Below are positions 57,401 through 64,000 of a stretch of 64,000 nucleotides of DNA, in pieces. A model generated the notes under the pieces. The model did no database searches. It was not told where the DNA came from and worked only from the letters and a program-made list of their open reading frames with translations. This DNA comes from Takifugu bimaculatus (taxonomy: Eukaryota; Chordata; Actinopteri; Tetraodontiformes; Tetraodontidae): assembly GCA_004026145.2 (NCBI GenBank), contig CP034992.1, positions 8,852,209 through 8,916,208 of the forward strand, in the 5' to 3' direction. Positions within the stretch are counted from its first letter, which is position 1. Every line of letters starts with the position of its first letter. A program made the position numbers and the translations under genes.

Positions 57401-60063
57401 CCTCCGTCAAGTGCAGACCTGAGAGCTGAAGATGCTCCTGTTATCTCAACACTCTGCGCTCTTCACGCAGCCTCCCAGAGCCAGAAACCCACCAGCTGCC
57501 TTTCAGAATCACCCTTTTTTGACACAGCTTTCTTCTCAGACATCTGATGGACGCGCTGCCCCCGAACGCGCCCGATTCGGACCGACGCAGGAACCTTCAT
57601 GCATCTCTCTCTCTCTCTGCATTACAATATTTCTGTGGTTCAGAGAGTCGATCTGCTCCACCTGATGGCGCCTCTTCTGCCTGGCAGGGAGCAATGTAAC
57701 CCTGCTGGCTGCCGGCCAGACCAGCTTGAGTGCTCAGCTCAAAGCCCACACACACACACGCACACACACACAAAGCTTGGAGATTGAATGCTCACACACA
57801 TGCAATTTCTATCCTCCTCTTCTCTGCTACTGCTTCTTTTCTGTCAGATTTGTCTCCTTGCTTTTCCACGTTGTGAACGTTTGTGTCCTCCCGAGTGTTG
57901 ATACGGAAGCTTTTTAAAAGCTCGGGATTTTAGGAAATATCCGCTGCAGCCTGCGATGTCATTTGGACATTTTGACCCCGCGCAGATCGTGACGATTGAC
58001 CATTTTGTGCTCCTCTCTCCTCAGTCTCCCAGCCCGATCCCCACCAAGAGGTCTAAATTTGACAAACTACAATCTCCCGCAGCTGAAAAAGAGCAGAAAC
58101 ATGACTGGCTGCAATCGCTGTCAAAGTCTGCGCAGAAGGTATGAACAGTGCGACCGCTGCTTGAGCAACGCACAGTTGTTTGAAGGCCGGAGGTCAACAG
58201 ACGACATTTCACATCATCATATATACTCATTTATCTTGTTCCAGGATCTCAAACAGGTCCAACTGAAGCAGAGGCCCTCCGCTTTCCGCCCATGGTCTCC
58301 TAAAGTAGCCGAAAAAGAGAAATCCTCTACTCAGAATGAGGTGGAGAGGTGAGTCATCTCTAATACTTTCAGTTTTAAATAGTCATAAATCCACCAGGGC
58401 GAGCTCTTGAAATACACACATGCTCTCTCTCTGCAGGCCCTTCGCAAAGAGCCAGGAGACTCTACCAGCTTCCAACCTGAGCATAATTCCTCTGGCACCT
58501 CTGGTCCACCCCGGTGACAGCCATGCTCCCTGCAGGGGGCCCGCGGCCATTTCCAGGCCAGTGCAGGAGCTGCATAATGGAGATGCGCAACTTGCGGTGA
58601 AACCCTCCGTTTCCCGCGCCACAAATTTGCCCGAAGACATGGACACCGACGGAGAGATCGATGTGGACAACTGTGACGATCGTGAGTGCAAAAAGTGGAG
58701 TCACGTGACGCAAGACACGTTCACGGTCACAGCTATTAGTGCTGGAACAAACCCGTAGTGTCGTTACGGGGAGGGGGAGTCCTGCACAACTCTGCCACCT
58801 GCTGTTCAGAAAAAGAAATAGCAGCTGGGTTGAAGTTCTGAGCAAAGCTGTTTAACTCTAATTTATCGGAATTTAGTGCTTCCTAAAATCACAGCATTCA
58901 ATATGATTTTATCCTTTTTTGTTGTTTTAAGAACAGCCTTTAATATCATTTGGAAAAAAGAAAGTGCAAGTTAAAAAAAATAAATCAGTTACCTACCTTT
59001 TTTTTTTATGCCAAGGTATATCATTTTTAATATTATGAAACAGTAGTTGTGTTAAAGTATGACTAAGGACTAAAATGAAATCATTAAAGTATAGTGTGAG
59101 AGTCACGAGGCAGTTAAATGCATCTACATAAAACAATGTTTTTACACTTTCTCAATGTCCTTTTTTGTGCCAGGCCCCGTGCCATCTTCATCTCTGGCTT
59201 CACCTCCGTCGGCCTGCACCAACGTGTCACCGAGTCTGACCCCTCAGAATGTCGGCCGGCCGCCCGAGGGTTCTGCCCCGCTGTCGGGGACGGTCTGTCC
59301 AGAGATCGACACCCTGAGACAGATGCTGTACAGAGGCATGGACACAAAAGAGGCCCGAGAAAAGGTCCTGCAGGAGATCGTCAGGATGAGGGTGAAGCAG
59401 GAGGAGAAGCTGGCGGCGGCCGTGCAGGCGAAACGCAGCCTTCAGCAGGTACGTCAACGTCTGATCAAACACTGTCTCGTGGTGATGTCAGAAATGTGCC
59501 AACAACCGCCAATACTTGCGCAGGAACTGGAATTTGTGAAGGTGGCGAAGAAAGGCCGTCTCCGCGAGGCCATCGAAGCCAAGCGCAACCTGCGAAAGGA
59601 GATCGAACGTCTCCGGGTGGACTGGGAGAGGAAGATGAGGGACATGGTGGACACCTGTGGACGGCTGAAGGGAGAGCTGGAGCGAGAGCGGCAGCTGCGG
59701 GCTTGTGACAAAGGCTGCGAGGCCGAGCGTCTCCGAGTCAAATACTCCGCCCAGGCGAGTGCGACCGCTCATCACGATGCGTCTGTTCAACCTCTGTATC
59801 TAACGGAGACTTTTATCTAAAAACCTGCCTCCGCTTTGCAGATCGATGAATTGCACGTGCAGCTGCAGCAGGCGGAAGCCGACCGTGAGCAGCTCAGACA
59901 GGAGCTGCAGCAGGAGAGAGAAGCTCGCCAGAGCCTGGAGAGCGTCGTCAAGGACCTGCAGACCCAGCTGGCCATGCAGGCCGAGACCAGCCAGCCCGGA
60001 GACCCCGAGGAGGCGCCGGCGGACCCCCACAGACAGACCACACAGCACGCCAACGCATCCTAA
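35526..60063 (+). CDS. ski: Ski proto-oncogene, TGF-beta/Smad transcriptional co-repressor
   Basis: Ski binds R-Smads and Smad4 in the nucleus and recruits N-CoR/histone deacetylases to shut down TGF-beta/BMP targets. Seven coding exons: 35526-36419, 58025-58138, 58245-58348, 58437-58681, 59174-59448, 59524-59754, 59842-60063. All phases join without error to give 694 residues (human SKI 728). Order: R-Smad-binding N-terminus (residues 6-37), Dachshund-homology domain (about 72-175), SAND-like Smad4-binding domain with Cys/His zinc ligands (about 195-265), a divergent Pro/Ser-rich middle, then a long C-terminal coiled coil (about 480-680). The start ATG has A at -3 and G at +4 and aligns with the human N-terminus. 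One of the two fish ski copies; which one I cannot tell. Confidence 0.97.
41757..41790. repeat. (TG)n tract
   Basis: Short imperfect TG run in ski intron 1, followed by alternating CG/CA sequence to about 41820. Confidence 0.9.
42003..42118. repeat. (GATA)n microsatellite
   Basis: GATA tetranucleotide array of about 90 bp (42028-42117), preceded by variant GATAGAGAA units. The Ser-Ile-Tyr-Leu open frames on the other strand come from it. Confidence 0.98.
54445..54472. repeat. (TG)n tract
   Basis: Short TG run in ski intron 1. Confidence 0.9.
58025..58138 (+). CDS. ski: ski coding exon 2
   Basis: 38 codons, phase 0 at both ends; acceptor tctcctcag, donor GTATGA. SPSPIPTKRSKFDKLQSPA, then EKEQKHDWLQSLSK, matching the position of the human SEKDKPSSWLRTLA segment. 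Confidence 0.92.
58245..58348 (+). CDS. ski: ski coding exon 3
   Basis: Encodes DLKQVQLKQRPSAFRPWSPK and VAEKEKSSTQNEVE; SAFRPWSP is a Ski/SnoN family signature. Ends in phase 2 before GTGAGT. Confidence 0.94.
58437..58681 (+). CDS. ski: ski coding exon 4: divergent Ser/Pro/acidic region
   Basis: 82 codons reading RPFAKSQETLPASNLSIIPL through an acidic end DMDTDGEIDVDNCDD. Phase 2 in, phase 1 out, donor GTGAGT. Low conservation is normal for this part of Ski. Confidence 0.88.
59174..59448 (+). CDS. ski: ski coding exon 5: start of the C-terminal coiled coil
   Basis: A Ser/Pro-rich start (PVPSSSLASPPS), then EIDTLRQMLYRGMDTKEARE and RMRVKQEEKLAAAVQAKRSL, matching the human [20 protein letters not shown] block. 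Donor GTACGT, phase 0. Confidence 0.95.
59524..59754 (+). CDS. ski: ski coding exon 6: coiled coil; GC splice donor
   Basis: 77 codons from ELEFVKVAKKGRLREAIEAK through ACDKGCEAERLRVKYSAQ. The exon ends CAG followed by GCGAGT: a GC donor in otherwise perfect consensus. The next GT, five bases on, would break the frame. Confidence 0.95.
59842..60063 (+). CDS. ski: ski coding exon 7: coiled-coil end and stop
   Basis: 73 codons and TAA, beginning [20 protein letters not shown], close to human [20 protein letters not shown], and ending in a non-conserved Pro/Thr/His tail. Acceptor ctttgcag. Confidence 0.95.
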   Translation: [73 protein letters not shown]

Positions 60064-61935
60064 ATTTGCACATTCAAAATGGTGGAGAAAAGGTGTAAAT
60101 CAAAAGGAGCGTGGTTAAAGACTTGGGCGCACCTCCTTTTAGGCAAGAGTCCACGTGTAGATGATAAAACCCGTCATATATAATATGATGTAATCGAACT
60201 CTATATTACGGCGACAATATATGGACTTGTTTTCAGACGAACTGGAAAGTAGCATGATATCCGAGCATGTTGTGATAGACTTCAGCAGCGAAGAGCGCGT
60301 TTCTCCAGAAGCCTCGCTTAGACACCCACCTGTCCAAGGATTTTATTTTGGTATAAGCTATTCTGAGATGTGCAAATATGGCCACACAACACTACTTGAA
60401 TATGAAGGGAAGAAACACGTCGCACACGGCGAAACATGAGCAGATGAATCTCCCGGCGCTGCATCTTATTGGTACACTCACAGGTGTCACTGCAGACCAC
60501 TGGAAACAAGAGACACCGGTTTACCACTACTTACTTTTAATATCAGCTTGCTTTTTATAACTGTTGATGATGTACTTTTACGAAATGTCGCTTCCGCAGC
60601 GCTGTTAACCCACGAGAACGCCCATATTCAGACATGTACGCATGTATACTGGCTCGTTTACCTTTTTGTATTTTCAAATCCTGAAGTATTGGGGGGTTAA
60701 AGGTGAGCTGCTTTTAGATCCGCAGCTGTTTAATGTTTGGATATTTTATGGAAGTGTTACTTTATGATATTATCATGCAACTTTATTTGTTTGTTTTTCC
60801 TCCAGTGGTGTTTTTTTTTTTGTTTTTTTTGCCAACCAAACCGTGTGATAAATAACAAATATTCTTACCCAATTTAGTGCAAATACGTCTACAAATGCCC
60901 TGAAAAAAGAAAAAAAATGTATCCAATAGCAGCCTGTCTTTGTTAAAATGCGGTACTTCTGATTTTTCTATTGATTATTGTAACATAATTTATATTCTAA
61001 AATAATTGCTGCCTATTGGGGAGAAAAAAACATTCATTTTTTAGTCGCTGTCAGCAGGGCTCTTAAATCAACAAATGCTGTTTATATAAACAACATTTCT
61101 ACATATATAAAAATATGGATATATATTTTTTTACTTAAAAAAAAGGAATTGCACTTTTTAGAGAAAAAGAAACCTTGCGGTGTGCATCGTACTCCCTGTT
61201 ACATTTTCAAAAGTTTTAACACAGACTTGGAATTGAGACACACTCCCTCCGCTGTACATAAACACAACCATATTGTAAATAAGATATTTGTCAGTATGTT
61301 TGCTTGCTCCAGACTTTAATTGATTATCAATATTATTTGTCGCTCTTACTTGAAACCAAAAAAGAAAAAAAAAGAACTATATTTGGATTTGCTAACCTGC
61401 AGTTTCTTACGTGTATCCCTGAGTATTGTTGTAATCGCGGGGCATTTTAGCAGAATGGATGTGTGTCTGAGCAAACCACCGATGCTAACCTGTGGTTTAA
61501 CTTAGGATGACGCTTGTGAGCTTGACCTGTCACACCAACAGAATATTATAGTTTCTCCCTTCATTTGCTTATCCGAGAGTATTATTTGATGAATTATAGA
61601 GTATATAAATATATATATTACACCACGCCAACAAAAACTGACAAAAAGGTTGGAAATCTGCACCTACAGCTCCCTCTGTAGATAGAGTAGAATCGGAACC
61701 TCTTCGTGGTGCTCTCTGATGTTCTAGAGGAGAAACACTTATGTCTTATCATGATGATGATACCCTCGCTCAGTATTTGTTGGGTACAGTGTAATAGCAA
61801 TATCCATTTTGTTAGCTGATGCTGTTGTAGTTTTGGTATGAATCGGGCCTCCGCTGGCCCCCTCGTTTCAATGTTTTCTTTTCATTTGGACAACTTGTAT
61901 AATACCTATTAAAATTTAAATCAGTCCTTCAGGAT
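60064..61935 (+). other. ski: ski 3' UTR
   Basis: AT-rich, no coding signal. Two Pumilio-type elements at 61253-61260 (TGTACATA) and 61274-61281 (TGTAAATA). A likely 3' end is near ATTAAA 61909, followed by a TGTGTATGTG-rich element (about 61935). Confidence 0.6.
61909..61914 (+). terminator. likely ski polyadenylation signal
   Basis: ATTAAA with a GT-rich downstream element about 25 bases on; about 1.85 kb after the stop. Confidence 0.45.
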
Positions 61936-61939
61936 GTGT

Positions 61940-63420
61940 ATGTGTCTTATTGCATCTGGGAATGTCGTAAGTACTTGTTTCATACGCCCGTTACTCAGAA
62001 TTTAGGGTGGATTTTTTTTAATGAATATTTTGATAAGAAAATATAATTTTTGATGTTAACTCCAGTGTTTGTGGGGTCAAACAGACAGGAAGGCATTAAT
62101 ATTATTTACAAGCTATAAAAATCCCTTTTAGAGGCTAAAAAGTAAAAGTAATATATAATAATACAACTTATATGGTAACTATAATAAAATGGTAACTACT
62201 CAAAGTAATATAGAGCTAAATAATCTTTTTTTTCTTCATCAGGTAAAACGTCACATATGCAGGGGAAAAAAATTATAAATAATAAAAAAATGTAGTGTGG
62301 GCTAAAGTGTGTGGATATAGAACCTGTGCTGCACGATTTAGTTGTGGTCGACCTTCATAATGTTCCCGCTGCTGTGATGGCTGTTGTGCGTCTGTAACGG
62401 CACCGTAACACACCGTCACACCTTGAAGAGTGTTGGGCTCCAGAGGAGAAAAACAGGCTTCCAAGCTGAAAATTGGATTCCTCACACAGCACCGCTGCAA
62501 GCTGCACTGCCTTCAAGGGGCCCCCAGTGCCCGCAAATATTAAAGAGAAGCTGCTCTCGTGTTCATTAGCAGGTTTTCAAATCAGACATTTTCAGGCTGA
62601 GCACAAGTGTGAGGACTAAGTGGCCCGAAAGCTAAAGGCTCCACGTGCAGCAGGGGCTCGGCGTGCATCCAACAAACAGGGACAAATCAAATCAGCCATG
62701 ATTAACTTTATTGTTTCCAGCGCCTCACACACTTTTCATGCCGCAGCATTGTTCACCGGATGTCACTAAACAACCTGGAACATCTGCACTTAATGCTGCT
62801 GCATGTGTTTGAAGTCTAAACTACACTACTCGCCTTGATCGATCAGCTTTATATGCTAATTTGCATGTGTCGTGAACATACTGTAGGTCCATATTTGATC
62901 AACATGCACTTGAAACTACAGTTGGACTATTATGACTCTAATTTAAACTCACTCTGGGTTGCATCTCATGCCAAAAGCAGTCTAAAAGCTGTTATGATAA
63001 TACTTGTATTGATCAGGGCACACTAAGTGGAGCCAAATGAATGTTTGCACCTTCCCGCCCCACCGTGCAGCCTTGGAGGCTTACGGGCTGCGTGAAAATC
63101 CCTCCATTAAAGCAAGGCTGAAGCCTCGCTCCGGGATTACAGAAGATTTAGTGACTGACACATGTTGCGCACTCTTACGCGGCGTCTCACGGGGGCAAAA
63201 AAACCCTAAAATATCGAGGAATTTCTGGCTGCTGCACTGAGTCACGGGGCAGAAGATGAGGAGGAATGAAGATTCACGATGGAAATATCATTACCAGCTC
63301 CCTCGGGGGATGACTACAAGTGGAAGAGGAGGATAGAATCTGCGTGAGAGGACGCCCAGCAGAGAGGTGGGTTCGTGTGATGTGACCGGGACAGGAGGGT
63401 TGAGCTCCAGTCAACACTTC
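61940..63420. other. intergenic DNA downstream of ski
   Basis: AT-rich then mixed composition; no exon, RNA gene or repeat that I can support. Confidence 0.5.
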
Positions 63421-63424
63421 AGGG

Positions 63425-63728
63425 ATGAACAGCACCCCAGGAATGGCACCTCTGTCTCCAGGGCTGAGTGGCAGCCCACCACTGGTGCCCAAAAACACCA
63501 ACTTTCAGTCCTTAGGATCTCTTTCAGGTGGAAAGTTCTCTCCTTCCCTGGCTAAAGGCACCTGTCCTCAGGTGAGACAAGGCTCCAGTCCTTTGAACTC
63601 TCCTTGTCCTTCCATTATGAGCTCTCCGAAACTGTGGCACAAAGCCTCCGTGTCCAGACTGGCAGAGGAGTTTTTCTGGATTGGCGGCAGCGTGGTCGCA
63701 CAGCCAAAATGGAGGCTGGGTCAGATGG
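63425..63728 (+). CDS. possible first coding exon of an unrecognised gene
   Basis: The ATG at 63425 opens 101 codons plus one base, ending before GTAAGA (donor at 63729). The product is Ser/Pro-rich at first (MNSTPGMAPLSPGLSGSP), then switches to an ordered-looking segment SVSRLAEEFFWIGGSVVAQP KW. The composition shift and the clean donor suggest coding, but I do not recognise the family. It could be chance. Confidence 0.35.
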
Positions 63729-64000
63729 GTAAGATTCACTCGTGACTCAAATCGGAACCTTCACAAACACATCACGCACGTTTCTTTGAAAGCACGTAAG
63801 CCGCTGAGGTGGCATCAGGTGACTTGACAGAACATAATCTGTTACAGCTTCCAAATCTGTCTTTTCCACGTAAGGCTCAGATTGACTTCACATGCAGAAT
63901 TTAAGGCCTCTGCATGCAGATCTGACACGTTAGCGTCCACATTTTCCCTCTTGCATACGTTTTCACCGCAGGGGAGTTGCACTTAGGCCTGTGAGTGGAT

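Larger units (their letters stand above)
36420..58024 (+). other. ski: ski intron 1 (21.6 kb)
   Basis: No coding exon could be supported: open frames are short and resemble nothing I know. It holds TG-, GATA- and homopolymer repeats. Several balanced-composition, low-repeat stretches (for example 38300-38660, 43040-43260, 44180-44660, 50940-51250) could be conserved regulatory elements of this developmental gene; that is a guess by eye. Confidence 0.7.

Overview
The window is vertebrate genomic DNA, almost certainly from a teleost fish. It has multi-exon genes with GT-AG introns, long (TG)n, (GATA)n and (CTCA)n microsatellites, a decayed LINE fragment, and three chordate gene families. I cannot place the species; the compact introns and dense (TG)n tracts look percomorph-like, which is inference. 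All three recognised genes lie on the + strand: kazn (kazrin), tmem51 and ski. In human, KAZN and TMEM51 are neighbours on 1p36 and SKI is on the same arm, so the order is a plausible rearranged form of that block.

Layout. 1-9580 shows no supportable coding exon and is probably a kazn intron or upstream DNA; it holds a LINE relic near 4.2-4.6 kb. Two candidate alternative first exons of kazn (9581-9688 and 12010-12043) both end in the phase needed by the first common exon at 19147. The common kazn exons run 19147-22910. There the gene either reads through into a stop at 22957 (short isoform, own 3' UTR and AATAAA at 24101) or splices on to exons at 25082-27408 that encode three SAM domains (long, kazrin-E-like isoform). 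27409-29480 is intergenic. A GC-rich promoter-like block at 29.49-29.81 kb precedes tmem51 (coding exons 31872-32289 and about 32565-33014). ski occupies 35526-60063: a large first exon with the Smad-binding and DHD/SAND-like domains, a 21.6 kb intron, then six exons ending in a coiled coil, with a long 3' UTR to about 61.93 kb. An unassigned possible exon lies at 63425-63728.

The three genes are not an operon. Kazrin is a cytoskeletal and endosomal adaptor, TMEM51 a two-pass membrane protein of unknown role, and Ski a co-repressor of TGF-beta/Smad signalling.

Most notable observations: a one-base insertion in an otherwise perfectly conserved kazn exon; several same-direction frame shifts in tmem51 (probably sequence errors, possibly gene decay); (TG)n tracts directly against two kazn 3' splice sites and just after the short-isoform stop; a GC-AG intron in ski; and paired Pumilio-type motifs in two 3' UTRs. 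I found no convincing previously undescribed system.
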